The position numbers and the translations under genes are program-made. This document shows, one piece after another, positions 25,128 to 33,776 of a stretch of DNA of 64,000 nt. The stretch covers positions 231,088 to 295,087 of the forward strand of contig NZ_LKIU01000002.1 in NCBI RefSeq assembly GCF_001307035.1, given 5' to 3'. Numbering within the stretch: position 1 is the first letter of the stretch; each line of letters opens with the position of its first letter. The notes under the pieces were generated by a model that saw nothing but the letters and a program-made list of their open reading frames with translations, did not search any database and was not told the origin of the DNA. The stretch comes from Arthrobacter sp. Edens01 (GTDB lineage Bacteria; Actinomycetota; Actinomycetes; Actinomycetales; Micrococcaceae).

Positions 25128-25922
25128 GTGATGTTTGCCACAGCCGCACCGGGAGTGCTGCAGCCCAAGTCCTCGCTCTTACCCGAATGGCTGGATCCCC
25201 AGGTCTTCCTCTCCGACCCCGCCGTGGGCCCCTGGGTAGTCCTGCTGATCTGCGGAATCGTCTTCGTGGAAACGGGCCTGCTCATCGGGTTTTTCCTCCC
25301 CGGGGATTCCCTGCTCTTCACCGCAGGTCTCCTGGTAGCCACAGGTGCCATGCAGATCAACATTTGGGTGCTGATCCTGCTGATTGCCCTCTGCGCTTTC
25401 GCCGGTGACCAGCTGGGCTACTACATAGGCCGCAAGGCGGGACCCGTGGTCTTCAACAGACCCGAATCCAGGTTCTTCCACCAGGACAACGTTCGCCGGG
25501 CCGAGGCATTCTTTGCCAGGCACGGTGGCAAAGCAGTGGTCCTCGCCCGCTTCATCCCGGTGATCCGGACCTTCACGCCGGTAGTCGCCGGCGTCGGCCG
25601 GATGCATTACGCAACCTTTATCGCCTACAACGCCATCGGCGGGGCCTTCTGGGCGCTGAGCGTCACGCTGCTGGGGTACATTCTGGGCGACCGCGTGCCG
25701 TTCGTACGGGACAACCTGGACCTGATCTTCCTCGGTGTTATCGCCTTGACGCTGATCTTTGTGGTTGCAGGGCTGTTCCGCCCGGGCAAGCGGCAGCGCG
25801 CTGCGGGCAAAGGCCCCGCAGGGAAGGAAGCAGGGAAGGAAGCAGGGAAGGAAGCGCGTCCGCGGATCCGTCCAGTGCCGCGGCCCCGCCCGAGAGCGCC
25901 GGAGGCCGGCGGGATCGACTAG
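25128..25922 (+). CDS. DedA-family (SNARE-associated) membrane protein
   Basis: Integral membrane protein of 264 residues. Family signatures are ETGLLIGFFLPGDSLLFTAG near residue 45 and ARFIPVIRTFTPVVAG near residue 145, with four to five hydrophobic segments. DedA proteins act as lipid-carrier flippases or translocases, for example of undecaprenyl phosphate or phosphatidylethanolamine, and support envelope and proton-motive-force homeostasis. The substrate here is not known. The C-terminal tail is cytoplasmic, basic and proline-rich and contains a threefold AGKE repeat encoded by 12-bp units. Confidence 0.9.
   Translation: MMFATAAPGVLQPKSSLLPEWLDPQVFLSDPAVGPWVVLLICGIVFVETGLLIGFFLPGDSLLFTAGLLVATGAMQINIWVLILLIALCAFAGDQLGYYIGRKAGPVVFNRPESRFFHQDNVRRAEAFFARHGGKAVVLARFIPVIRTFTPVVAGVGRMHYATFIAYNAIGGAFWALSVTLLGYILGDRVPFVRDNLDLIFLGVIALTLIFVVAGLFRPGKRQRAAGKGPAGKEAGKEAGKEARPRIRPVPRPRPRAPEAGGID
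25818..25853 (+). repeat. Three perfect 12-bp tandem repeats in the DedA tail
   Basis: GCAGGGAAGGAA occurs three times in a row (25818, 25830, 25842), encoding AGKE-type units. As 12 is a multiple of three, unit gain or loss changes tail length without a frameshift. Confidence 0.9.
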
Positions 25923-25948
25923 CCGGACCTGCCCGGACCAGACATACC

Positions 25949-25982
25949 GGAAGCCGGGTACCCCGCGGGGTACCCGGCTTCC
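25949..25982. terminator. Perfect 34-bp palindrome between convergent genes
   Basis: GGAAGCCGGGTACCCCG (25949-25965) is directly followed by its exact reverse complement. It lies between the stops of the DedA gene (+) and the oligopeptidase gene (-), so a bidirectional terminator is likely. No T run is present; the flanks are GC-rich. Confidence 0.78.
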
Positions 25983-25997
25983 TGCGTCTCCTGAGAG

Positions 25998-28178
25998 TTA
26001 CCGGGCCGCAGCCGGAGAAACCACTCCAGGCAGCAGGTCCCGGGCGCCCAGCGCCGAGAGTACAAAGGCATAGTCCCAGGCGCGGTCCTTCCAGGCTTCG
26101 TAACGGCCGGATGCGCCGCCGTGGCCGCCGTCCATCTCGATTTTCATCACGATCGGCTCGGAACCGGTGGTGGTTTCGCGCAGCTTCGCGACCCACTTGG
26201 CCGGTTCTACGTAAAGCACCCGGGTGTCGTTGAAACTGGTCACCGCTGCTATGCGCGGGTAGTCCACGGCGCGGATGTTCTCATACGGGCTGTACTCGCT
26301 CATGTAGCGGTAAACCTCGGGATCGGTGATCGGATTGCCCCACTCCTCCCACTCCAGAGCTGAAAGCGGCAGGTCGGGATCCAGGATGGAGGTCAGTGCA
26401 TCAACGAACGGTACCTGGGCCAGGATCGCCCGGTACTTTTCCGGTGCCAGGTTCGCGACGGCGCCCATCAGCAGTCCGCCCGCGGAGCCGCCCATGGCCG
26501 CGATCCGCTCCGGGTCCACCCATCCTGAGGCAGCCATGTGGTCGGTCGCTGCCACGAAGTCGGTGAACGTGTTCTTTTTGTTCAGCTTCTTGCCCTGGTC
26601 GTACCAGGCGCGGCCCATCTCGCCGCCGCCGCGGATGTGCGCCACCACAAAGACGACGCCGCGGTCCAGGAGGGAGAGCCGGGCAATGTTAAACGCCGGG
26701 TCCATGGAGATTTCGTAGCTGCCGTACGCGTAGACCAGTGCGGGGTTGGAACCGTCCTGTGCCACTTCCCGGCGGCGGAGCACCGAGAGCGGGATGCGGG
26801 TGCCGTCCGCCGCCGTCGCCCAGTCCCGCTCGGCAACGTAGTCGGAGCGGTTGTACCCGCCGCGGACGGGGGTTTCCTTCCGCAGCTCCAGCTCGCCCGT
26901 GGCCAGCACATAGTCATAGACGCGCGGGGGAGTGAGGTAGGACGTGTAGCTGAGCCGGATGATCGGGGAGTCGTATTCAGCGTTGGTCAGGCCTGCCGTG
27001 TAAAGCTGCTCATCGAACGCGGGCTCGGCCGGCGCCTGCTGCTCCACAGTGCCAATCCCGGCCAGCGGCAGGATCTGCACCCGCTCCGTGGTGTCCTTGC
27101 GGACCGAAACCAGGACGTGCGTGGAGGTGACGGATACCCCGTTGACCCGGACGGCGTCGTCGTGGGCCACCACGGTGTGCCACTGCTGCTCCTGCAGCGG
27201 CTTGGCGAACTCCGGCTCCGCGACCAGGGAGACCATCGAGTTCAGTGCGTCCTTGTTGTGAGTGATCAGGTACTGGCGCACACCGTCCCCGGTAAACGGT
27301 TCGACTTCGTACAGGATCCGCTCGCTGCGCGGGATCAGGGTACGCACGGTATCCGACGGATCATCGAAGTCCAGGACACGGTATTCGCTGTACTCGGAAC
27401 AGCTGATGCCGATCAGGAGCTGCCTGCGGTCGGCGGAAAGGTCGAAGCCTGTCCACATGGCGACGTCGTCCTCCTGGTAGATCACGGCGTCTTGGCTGAC
27501 ATCCGTGCCCAGGGTGTGAGCCTTGATCTGGTAGGGGCGCCACGAATCGTCTACGACGGTGTAGAACACCCGGGTTCCGTCCGGGGAGAAAGCGAGGGAG
27601 TAGAAGACGTTGGAAACGACGTCGGGCAGCAGCTCACCGGTGCGCAGGTCCTTGATGCGAAGGGTGAACCGCTCATCTCCTGCGTTGTCCTCGCAGTACG
27701 CCAGCAGGTTGCCGTCCTCGGTGACGGCCAGGCCGCCGAGCGCGAAGAAGGGCTTGCCCTCAGCTTCGGCATTGCCGTCAATGAGGATCTGCTCTCCGGG
27801 GACCGGAACGCCGGGTTCGACGACGGGCGGTGTCCAGTCCGCGTGCAGATCACCGGTGTCCTGGGCTGCAGTGCGGCAGTGGATCGCGTACTGCTGGCCT
27901 TCCTCGGTGCGGGTGTAGTACCACCAGCCTCGCTTGCGGGCAGGAACGGAAAGATCCGTTTCAACGGTGCGGGCCTTGATCTCGTCGAAGATCTGCTGCC
28001 TCAGCGGTTCCTGATCCGCAGTGACGGCCTCGGTGTAGGCATTCTCCGCATTGAGATGCTCAACGACCTCGGGATTTTCCTTCTCCCTCAGCCACTCATA
28101 GTCGTCGGTAAACGTTTCACCGTGATGGGTGCGCTCGACGGGGACTTTTTTGGCAGCCGGGGGAACAGGTGTAGTCAT
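25998..28178 (-). CDS. ptrB: S9-family oligopeptidase B
   Basis: Cytosolic serine peptidase of 726 residues, prolyl-oligopeptidase family, cutting short peptides after basic residues. The N-terminal part begins VERTHHGETFTDDYEWLREK and forms a seven-bladed propeller with repeats such as LAFSPDGTRVFYTVVDDS. The C-terminal alpha/beta hydrolase has the catalytic Ser in AAMGGSAGGLLMG and the His in DGGHGGASGRYE. The stretch EEWGNPITDPEVYRYM, with acidic residues near the active site, favours oligopeptidase B over prolyl oligopeptidase. The start at 28178 is set by a TATATT box seven bases upstream; an in-frame extension of 57 residues has no family sequence. Confidence 0.9.
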   Translation of the reverse strand: MTTPVPPAAKKVPVERTHHGETFTDDYEWLREKENPEVVEHLNAENAYTEAVTADQEPLRQQIFDEIKARTVETDLSVPARKRGWWYYTRTEEGQQYAIHCRTAAQDTGDLHADWTPPVVEPGVPVPGEQILIDGNAEAEGKPFFALGGLAVTEDGNLLAYCEDNAGDERFTLRIKDLRTGELLPDVVSNVFYSLAFSPDGTRVFYTVVDDSWRPYQIKAHTLGTDVSQDAVIYQEDDVAMWTGFDLSADRRQLLIGISCSEYSEYRVLDFDDPSDTVRTLIPRSERILYEVEPFTGDGVRQYLITHNKDALNSMVSLVAEPEFAKPLQEQQWHTVVAHDDAVRVNGVSVTSTHVLVSVRKDTTERVQILPLAGIGTVEQQAPAEPAFDEQLYTAGLTNAEYDSPIIRLSYTSYLTPPRVYDYVLATGELELRKETPVRGGYNRSDYVAERDWATAADGTRIPLSVLRRREVAQDGSNPALVYAYGSYEISMDPAFNIARLSLLDRGVVFVVAHIRGGGEMGRAWYDQGKKLNKKNTFTDFVAATDHMAASGWVDPERIAAMGGSAGGLLMGAVANLAPEKYRAILAQVPFVDALTSILDPDLPLSALEWEEWGNPITDPEVYRYMSEYSPYENIRAVDYPRIAAVTSFNDTRVLYVEPAKWVAKLRETTTGSEPIVMKIEMDGGHGGASGRYEAWKDRAWDYAFVLSALGARDLLPGVVSPAAAR

Positions 28179-28185
28179 GGTCCCG

Positions 28186-28191
28186 AATATA
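28186..28191 (-). promoter_or_regulatory. -10 box TATATT of a leaderless promoter
   Basis: On the minus strand TATATT is followed by seven bases (CGGGACC) and the ATG at 28178. No Shine-Dalgarno sequence of normal spacing is present. Confidence 0.55.
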
Positions 28192-28278
28192 TCGAGCCGG
28201 ACCGGCGGCGGCGACGGGCCGCGCCCCTTTATGCTTCGGGCGGAGCGGGCAGCGCCCAGGATCCCCGGCGCGGGTGGG

Positions 28279-28836
28279 CTAGCGTCCCAGCAGGATCCAG
28301 GCGCTGAACATTCCGGCAGCGGCAAAGAACACCCAGTTCGCCAAGACAAGGATAAGAGTGTGCGCGAAGGGCCGGGGGCCGGTGCTGGGCACCACGGTCA
28401 CGGGATCTTCGGTGGCCGGTCCGCGGCGGAACTGGGACCACAGCGACGTGGCCAGCAGCAGGCCGCCGCCGGCCAGGGCTACCGGAACGGCCGGAAGGGT
28501 TAACAGGACTGTGCTGCCCGCGGTCCAGTACAGGAGGATGTGAGCCAGGACGACGCCGGCCAGGACGGCCAGCGGGCGGCCGGGCTTTCCCGCGAGGGCC
28601 GCGGGCAGATACCGGGGTGCGGCACCGGCAGCGAGAAGCAGGGTCAGGACTACGGCGAGACCGCTTGCGGTGATCTTCAGGATGCCGCCGCTTGAGGCAA
28701 CGGCGGCGGCAACGGCGCAGAAGCCGAGGAGTCCCAGCAGGATTGGTACCAGCAGGTGGGCGGCCAGGGCGGGGGCGCTGCCGTTCCTGAACCCCTCCGG
28801 CACACGGACGCGCTCCGGCGTTCCCCTGCTGGCCAT
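28279..28836 (-). CDS. Conserved hypothetical integral membrane protein
   Basis: Protein of 185 residues with about five hydrophobic segments (for example LLVPILLGLLGFCAVAAAVA, LAVLAGVVLAHILLYW and LILVLANWVFFAAAGMFSAW) and a hydrophilic N-terminal stretch of about 20 residues. No family is recognised. The ATG has a strong GGAGGAAACGT site. It is divergent from paaA and lies 100 bases upstream of the oligopeptidase start on the same strand, but that gene has its own promoter. Confidence 0.7.
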   Translation of the reverse strand: MASRGTPERVRVPEGFRNGSAPALAAHLLVPILLGLLGFCAVAAAVASSGGILKITASGLAVVLTLLLAAGAAPRYLPAALAGKPGRPLAVLAGVVLAHILLYWTAGSTVLLTLPAVPVALAGGGLLLATSLWSQFRRGPATEDPVTVVPSTGPRPFAHTLILVLANWVFFAAAGMFSAWILLGR

Positions 28837-28954
28837 ACGTTTCCTCCTGGATGCGGCTGTCCCTTCAAAGGTATCCGGTGTCAGCGTGGCCGCCTGACAC
28901 CGCTACGGGCATGGGGCGGTGTGTCCAGGGCGGCCGCAAAGAACCCGCTCCGCC

Positions 28955-29003
28955 TTGACGTGCCATCGCTCACACGCATATCCTGAACGAACGGTCGGTA
29001 ATT
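28955..29003 (+). promoter_or_regulatory. paaA promoter with overlapping PaaR-type operator
   Basis: TTGACG (28955-28960), an 18-base spacer and TATCCT (28979-28984) make a near-consensus promoter. The 22-bp operator at 28982-29003, with core AACGAACGGTCGGT, overlaps the -10 and matches 13 of 16 fixed PaaR-motif positions, as recalled from Corynebacterium. The long leader (about 75 bases) precedes the paaA ATG at 29066. Confidence 0.8.
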
Positions 29004-29065
29004 ATTGGCCGAACGACTTCCGCGGAGCTGTCCGCGGCCACGTGGAAAACAGTGAGGTGACATCT

Positions 29066-30061
29066 ATGGCTACGCAGGCAGACACAGAGCGTGACTTGTA
29101 CGCCGTCCCGGCCCAGCAGGACGATGACGCAGCCGGGCAGGCAGCATTCGACGCGATCATTGCCGACGACTCGCGGATCGAGCCCCGCGACTGGATGCCG
29201 GAAGGCTACCGGAAGACCCTGGTCCGCCAGGTCTCCCAGCACGCGCACTCCGAGATCATCGGCATGCAGCCTGAAGCCAACTGGATCACCCGTGCCCCCT
29301 CACTGAAGCGCAAGGCCATCCTCCTGGCCAAGGTCCAGGACGAAGCCGGCCACGGCCTCTACCTCTACTCGGCCGCCGAGACCCTCGGAACGCCGCGGGA
29401 CAAGATGACCGAAGACCTCATCGCCGGCAAGGCCCGCTACTCAAGTATCTTCAACTACCCCACCCGCAGCTGGGCAGATATGGGCGCCATTGGCTGGCTC
29501 GTTGACGGCGCCGCCATCTGCAACCAGGTCCCGCTCTGCCGCGCCTCCTACGGACCCTACGGCCGTGCCATGGTCCGTATCTGCAAGGAAGAATCCTTCC
29601 ACCAGCGCCAGGGATTCGAGATCCTGCTCGAGCTGGCCAACGGCACCGAGGCGCAGAAGCAGATGGCCCAGGACGCCATCAACCGCTGGTACGCCCCGGC
29701 CCTGATGATGTTCGGCCCGCCGGATGATGATTCCCCCAACTCCCGCCAGTCAATGGCCTGGAACATCAAGCGCTTCTCCAACGACGAGCTGCGCCAGCGC
29801 TTCGTCGGCATGATCTACGAGCAGGTCAAGGTCCTTGGCCTGACCCTCCCCGATGACCAGATCCGGTTCAACGAAGAAACCGGCAAATGGGAGCACGGAC
29901 CGCTGGACTGGAACGAGTTCAAGGAAGTCCTTGCAGGACGCGGCCCGTGCAACTCGCAGCGGCTGGCCCGCCGCCGCGAAGCACACGAAGACGGCGCCTG
30001 GGTGCGCGAAGCAGCAGCTGCGTACGCGGCAAAGCAGGCACGAAAGACAGAGGTGGCATAA
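29066..30061 (+). CDS. paaA: 1,2-phenylacetyl-CoA epoxidase catalytic subunit A
   Basis: Catalytic di-iron subunit (331 residues) of the PaaABCE multicomponent monooxygenase, which epoxidises the aromatic ring of phenylacetyl-CoA with O2. Two ferritin-like iron-binding EXXH motifs are visible: [12 protein letters not shown] (about residue 95) and [13 protein letters not shown] (about residue 175). Length agrees with PaaA from other phyla. ATG 29066 begins the family-like [11 protein letters not shown]; upstream in-frame codons run through the operator. First gene of a tight six-gene operon. Confidence 0.96.
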   Translation: MATQADTERDLYAVPAQQDDDAAGQAAFDAIIADDSRIEPRDWMPEGYRKTLVRQVSQHAHSEIIGMQPEANWITRAPSLKRKAILLAKVQDEAGHGLYLYSAAETLGTPRDKMTEDLIAGKARYSSIFNYPTRSWADMGAIGWLVDGAAICNQVPLCRASYGPYGRAMVRICKEESFHQRQGFEILLELANGTEAQKQMAQDAINRWYAPALMMFGPPDDDSPNSRQSMAWNIKRFSNDELRQRFVGMIYEQVKVLGLTLPDDQIRFNEETGKWEHGPLDWNEFKEVLAGRGPCNSQRLARRREAHEDGAWVREAAAAYAAKQARKTEVA

Positions 30062-30063
30062 GC

Positions 30064-30426
30064 ATGGTTTCCGGTTCCACAACGGGCGATGACGGCACGA
30101 AGACGGCGGCAACGTCCGGTTCGGTGGCGCCCGACACGGGCGTAAACGCGGCCTGGCCGCTCTGGGAAGTGTTTGTCCGCTCCTCCCGCGGACTCTCCCA
30201 CGTCCACGCAGGTTCGCTGCACGCGCCCGACGCCGACATGGCGCTGCGCAACGCACGCGACCTATACACCCGGCGCAACGAAGGCGTTTCGCTCTGGGTG
30301 GTTCCGGCCGAGGCGATCATCTCCTCCGACCCCGATGCCAAGGGCCAGTTCTTCGAGTCCCCGCAGGGCAAGGACTACCGGCACGCAACGTACTACCGCA
30401 AGTCCGAAGGGGTGAAGCACCTGTGA
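30064..30426 (+). CDS. paaB: 1,2-phenylacetyl-CoA epoxidase subunit B
   Basis: Small subunit (120 residues) of the epoxidase complex that bridges the PaaAC heterodimers. The core is typical: WPLWEVFVRSSRGLSHVHAG, DMALRNARDLYTRR and EGVSLWVVPAEAI. The N-terminus carries about 30 extra residues rich in Thr, Ser and Gly that E. coli PaaB lacks. Spacing to paaA is two bases, and the stop overlaps the GTG start of paaC. A start further upstream, inside paaA, is rejected. Confidence 0.93.
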   Translation: MVSGSTTGDDGTKTAATSGSVAPDTGVNAAWPLWEVFVRSSRGLSHVHAGSLHAPDADMALRNARDLYTRRNEGVSLWVVPAEAIISSDPDAKGQFFESPQGKDYRHATYYRKSEGVKHL

Positions 30427-31241
30427 ACACGGACAGCGCCACCCGCATCACCCCGGGCAACGCCCTCCGCCCGGAGGACATTGCAGCCTCTGATGCCAAG
30501 GCCCCCGAAGCCGTCGCGGAGTACGCGCTCCGCCTGGGCGACGACGCACTGATCCTGGCCCAGCGCCTGGGCTGGTGGGTTGCCCGGGCCCCGGAGCTGG
30601 AAGAGGACATTGCCCTTTCCAACATCGCCCTGGACCTGATTGGTCATGCCCGGTCCTTCCTCACCTACGCCGGCACTGCCTGGGACAAGACCGAGGATGA
30701 CCTGGCCTACTGGCGAGGTGAAGAGGAATACCGTTCCGCCCACATCGTGGAGCAGGAAAACGGCGACTTCGCCAAGACGATTGCCCGCCAGCTGGTGGTC
30801 TCCTTCTTCCAGTACGAGCTTTACACCGCCATGCTCTCCTCCAAGGACGAGACCCTGGCGGCCATCGCGGCCAAGGCCGTGAAGGAAGTCGACTACCACC
30901 GCGACCACAGCGCCCAGTGGGTGCTGCGCCTGGGCCAGGGAACCGAGGAATCACGCACCCGGATGATCCGCGCCCTGGAACTCATCTGGCCGTACGTGGG
31001 CGAGCTGTTCGAGGACGATGACCTGGTTCGCTCCCTCGACGGAATCGCCGTCGTGCCCTCCACGCTCCGCGCTGCCTTCGATGAGAAGGTCGGTGCCGTG
31101 CTGGCCGAAGCCGAGCTCGAAGCCCCAGAGGTGCAGCCCGCACCGGGCGGCGGACGCCGCGGCGAGCACAGCGAGTACCTCGGCTACATCCTGGCTGAGC
31201 TCCAGGTGCTGGCCCGCCAGCACCCCGGTGCAACCTGGTAA
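30423..31241 (+). CDS. paaC: 1,2-phenylacetyl-CoA epoxidase structural subunit C
   Basis: Ferritin-like structural subunit (272 residues) that pairs with PaaA in the oxygenase core but lacks a working di-iron site. Family blocks include GDDALILAQRLGWWVARAPE, EEDIALSNIALDLIGHARSF, and VKEVDYHRDHSAQWVLRLG. The start is GTG 30423 in a GTGA overlap with the paaB stop. The middle carries an FQYELYTAML segment typical of the family. Confidence 0.94.
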   Translation: MNTDSATRITPGNALRPEDIAASDAKAPEAVAEYALRLGDDALILAQRLGWWVARAPELEEDIALSNIALDLIGHARSFLTYAGTAWDKTEDDLAYWRGEEEYRSAHIVEQENGDFAKTIARQLVVSFFQYELYTAMLSSKDETLAAIAAKAVKEVDYHRDHSAQWVLRLGQGTEESRTRMIRALELIWPYVGELFEDDDLVRSLDGIAVVPSTLRAAFDEKVGAVLAEAELEAPEVQPAPGGGRRGEHSEYLGYILAELQVLARQHPGATW

Positions 31242-31246
31242 CAGCT

Positions 31247-31792
31247 ATGAACGAGACTGAGGCAGCACCCCCCGTCGACGCCGCAGCCAGTACGCAGCTG
31301 CGACCCGCGGACCCCGCATCAGCGGCCGCCTGGGACGTAGCGGCGACAGTCTGCGACCCGGAAATCCCGGTCCTGACCATTGAGGACCTGGGTGTTCTGC
31401 GGGCCGTTCAGGTCCAGCAGGACAACTCGGTGCGGGTGGCCATCACCCCCACTTACTCCGGCTGCCCCGCCATGGACGCGATCCGCGACGACGTCACCGC
31501 CGCGCTCGTTGCCGCCGGCTACGGACCGGTCCGCGTGGACCTGGTCCTGGCCCCGGCCTGGACCACGGACTGGATGAGCGAATCCGGCAAGACCAAACTC
31601 AACGAGTACGGCATCGCCCCGCCCACCGGCCGGGCCGCTGCCGGACCCGTCCGGCTGGGCCTTAGCGTCAAGTGCCCCCAGTGCTCCTCACTCAACACGC
31701 GTGAAATGACACGCTTTGGCTCTACTTCCTGCAAGGCGCTGTACGTCTGCCGCGACTGCCAGGAACCCTTCGACTACTTCAAGGTGCTCTAA
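31247..31792 (+). CDS. paaD: Phenylacetate degradation protein PaaD, metal-sulfur assembly factor
   Basis: Accessory protein of 181 residues needed for epoxidase maturation, related to the MIP18/SufT family. The N-terminal domain has VCDPEIPVLTIEDLGVLRAV and TPTYSGCPAMDAIRDDV with its conserved Cys. A C-terminal zinc-ribbon-like tail shows CPQCSSLNT and CRDCQEPF. Presumed to assist iron-sulfur delivery to PaaE or iron loading of PaaA. Five bases separate it from paaC and three from paaE. Confidence 0.93.
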   Translation: MNETEAAPPVDAAASTQLRPADPASAAAWDVAATVCDPEIPVLTIEDLGVLRAVQVQQDNSVRVAITPTYSGCPAMDAIRDDVTAALVAAGYGPVRVDLVLAPAWTTDWMSESGKTKLNEYGIAPPTGRAAAGPVRLGLSVKCPQCSSLNTREMTRFGSTSCKALYVCRDCQEPFDYFKVL

Positions 31793-31795
31793 ACC

Positions 31796-32956
31796 ATGAC
31801 AACCTCCACCACCGAGGCGGGCGCAGCTCCCGCCTCGCGCCGCACCGCCTTCCACCCGCTGACGGTCAGTGCTGTCCGCCGGCTCACCGAAGACGCCATC
31901 GAAGTCACCTTCGCGGTTCCCGAAGAGCTGACCGGTTCCTTCGATTACCTGCCCGGCCAGTACGTTGCCCTGCGCACCACGCTGGACGGCGCGGAAATCC
32001 GCCGCAGCTACTCCATCTGCGCGGAGCCGAAGCCCGGTGAAATCCGGGTCGCCATTAAGCGCGACCTCGGCGGCAAGTTCTCCACCTGGGCCAATGAAAA
32101 CCTGAAGGCCGGGGACGTCCTGGACGTCATGAGCCCCACGGGCGGTTTCATCTCCAAGCACCCGATGACGGCGCTGAACCACCCCGAAGACATCGACGTA
32201 GCGGACGAGAACGTTTTCGTTGCCGTCGCTGCCGGTTCCGGGATCACCCCGGTGATCTCCATTGCCCGCACCGTGCTGGCTGCCTCGGAGAACGTGCGCT
32301 TCGACCTGGTGTACGCCAACAAGGCGGCGATGGACGTCATGTTCCTCGAAGAGCTGGCGGACCTGAAGGACAAGTACCCGGCACGTTTCGCCGTGCACCA
32401 CGTGCTCTCCCGCGAGCAGCGCATCTCCCCGCTGCTTTCCGGCCGGATCGACGCTGACAAGCTGTCTGCACTGATCGAATCCGTTCTGCCGACCCGCGAC
32501 GTTGACGAGTGGTTCCTCTGCGGCCCGTTCGAACTGGTGCAGCTGTGCCGGGACACCCTGGCAGAGCGCGGCGTGGACTCGGAAAAGGTTCGCTTTGAGC
32601 TGTTCACCACTGGCCAGCCGGGCAAGCCGGAAGGCCAGATCGGCCGCCCCATCCAGGTGGACCCGTCAGCGGACAACTACGAGATCAGCTTCCGCCTGGA
32701 CGGACTGCAGGGCAAGGTTGCCAGCCCCACGCACGCCCGCGAATCGATCCTCAATGCAGCCCTGCGCGTGCGTCCGGATGTTCCGTTCGCCTGTGCCGGC
32801 GGCGTGTGCGGCACCTGCCGCGCCAAGGTTGTCTCCGGCACCGTGGAGATGGAAGAGAACTACGCACTGGAACCGGATGAAATCGAAAAGGGTTACATCC
32901 TGACCTGCCAGAGCCGTCCTACCAGCCCCGAAGTCACCGTCGACTACGACGCCTAG
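31796..32956 (+). CDS. paaE: 1,2-phenylacetyl-CoA epoxidase reductase subunit E
   Basis: Reductase of 386 residues passing electrons from NADPH to the di-iron centre. It has an FAD-binding domain (IRRSYSICAEP, about residue 80), an NAD(P)-binding domain (AAGSGITPVISIARTVL), and a C-terminal plant-type [2Fe-2S] ferredoxin domain with CAGGVCGTCRAKVVSG and a final Cys in YILTCQSRP. Fifth gene of the paaABCDE-G operon. Confidence 0.95.
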   Translation: MTTSTTEAGAAPASRRTAFHPLTVSAVRRLTEDAIEVTFAVPEELTGSFDYLPGQYVALRTTLDGAEIRRSYSICAEPKPGEIRVAIKRDLGGKFSTWANENLKAGDVLDVMSPTGGFISKHPMTALNHPEDIDVADENVFVAVAAGSGITPVISIARTVLAASENVRFDLVYANKAAMDVMFLEELADLKDKYPARFAVHHVLSREQRISPLLSGRIDADKLSALIESVLPTRDVDEWFLCGPFELVQLCRDTLAERGVDSEKVRFELFTTGQPGKPEGQIGRPIQVDPSADNYEISFRLDGLQGKVASPTHARESILNAALRVRPDVPFACAGGVCGTCRAKVVSGTVEMEENYALEPDEIEKGYILTCQSRPTSPEVTVDYDA

Positions 32957-32969
32957 GAGCGCGGAACCC

Positions 32970-33764
32970 ATGAGCGAACAGAACCAGCCTGAGTCCATGG
33001 TCGAACTCAGCTTTTCCGACGGCGTCGCAGAGGTTGTGCTGAACGCCCCCTACAAGCTGAACTCGCTGGACGAGCAGGCCCTCGCGGACCTGTCCAAGGC
33101 TTACGACGACGCCGCTGCCGCCGGCGTGCGGGCACTGCTGCTGCGCGGCGAGGGCCGTGCATTCTGCGCCGGACGCGACATCTCCGGCGTCGTCCCGGCC
33201 GAAGACGACGCCTATGCCTACCTGGGGGACCTGGTTACGCCGCTGCTGAAGAAGATGGCTGCCTTCCCGGCACCCACCTTTGCCGCCGCGCACGGCGCCT
33301 GCCTCGGCGTCGGGCTGGGCCTGCTTGTGGCGACGGACGTGGTCTACGTGGCGGACAACGCGAAGATCGGCTCGCCGTTCGCGAACCTGGGGGCAACCCT
33401 GGATTCGGGCGGACACTGGCTCTTCACCGAGCGGCTGGGCGCCCACCGCACGCTGGACCTGATCTACACGGCAGACCTGATGAGCGGAGCTGAAGCCGTA
33501 GGGGCCGGCCTGTTCAGCCGGGTGTTCCCGGCCGACGAGCTGCTGGACTCCACCCGTGCCACTGTGGCCCGCGTGGCCTCCGGTGCAACTGGAGCCTTCC
33601 GTGCTTCCAAGGAACTCGTCGCACAGATCCGCGATGCCCGGCTGGGGCTATGGGATTCTGTCGAAGACGAGAATAAGGCGCAGGGCGTGCTTTGCGGCAC
33701 CGAGGACTATGCCGAAGGCTTCGCCGCCTTCAAGGAGAAGCGCAAGCCGGTATTCAAGGGCTAG
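32970..33764 (+). CDS. paaG: Ring 1,2-epoxyphenylacetyl-CoA isomerase (crotonase family)
   Basis: Crotonase-fold enzyme of 264 residues expected to isomerise ring-1,2-epoxyphenylacetyl-CoA to oxepin-CoA. Compared with the enzyme at 14291 it keeps PaaG-like blocks: GRAFCAGRDIS, the Asp in ATLDSGGHWLF (aligned with the catalytic Asp of PaaG), and the C-terminal DYAEGFAAFKEKRKPVF. Last gene of the operon, 13 bases after paaE. A 60-bp palindrome follows after 12 bases. Confidence 0.87.
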   Translation: MSEQNQPESMVELSFSDGVAEVVLNAPYKLNSLDEQALADLSKAYDDAAAAGVRALLLRGEGRAFCAGRDISGVVPAEDDAYAYLGDLVTPLLKKMAAFPAPTFAAAHGACLGVGLGLLVATDVVYVADNAKIGSPFANLGATLDSGGHWLFTERLGAHRTLDLIYTADLMSGAEAVGAGLFSRVFPADELLDSTRATVARVASGATGAFRASKELVAQIRDARLGLWDSVEDENKAQGVLCGTEDYAEGFAAFKEKRKPVFKG

Positions 33765-33776
33765 CTTTCCCCTCTC

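Noticed and set aside
26538-28307. 589-codon plus-strand frame opposite the oligopeptidase gene
   Set aside because: It mirrors the oligopeptidase coding sequence; the minus strand encodes complete catalytic motifs.
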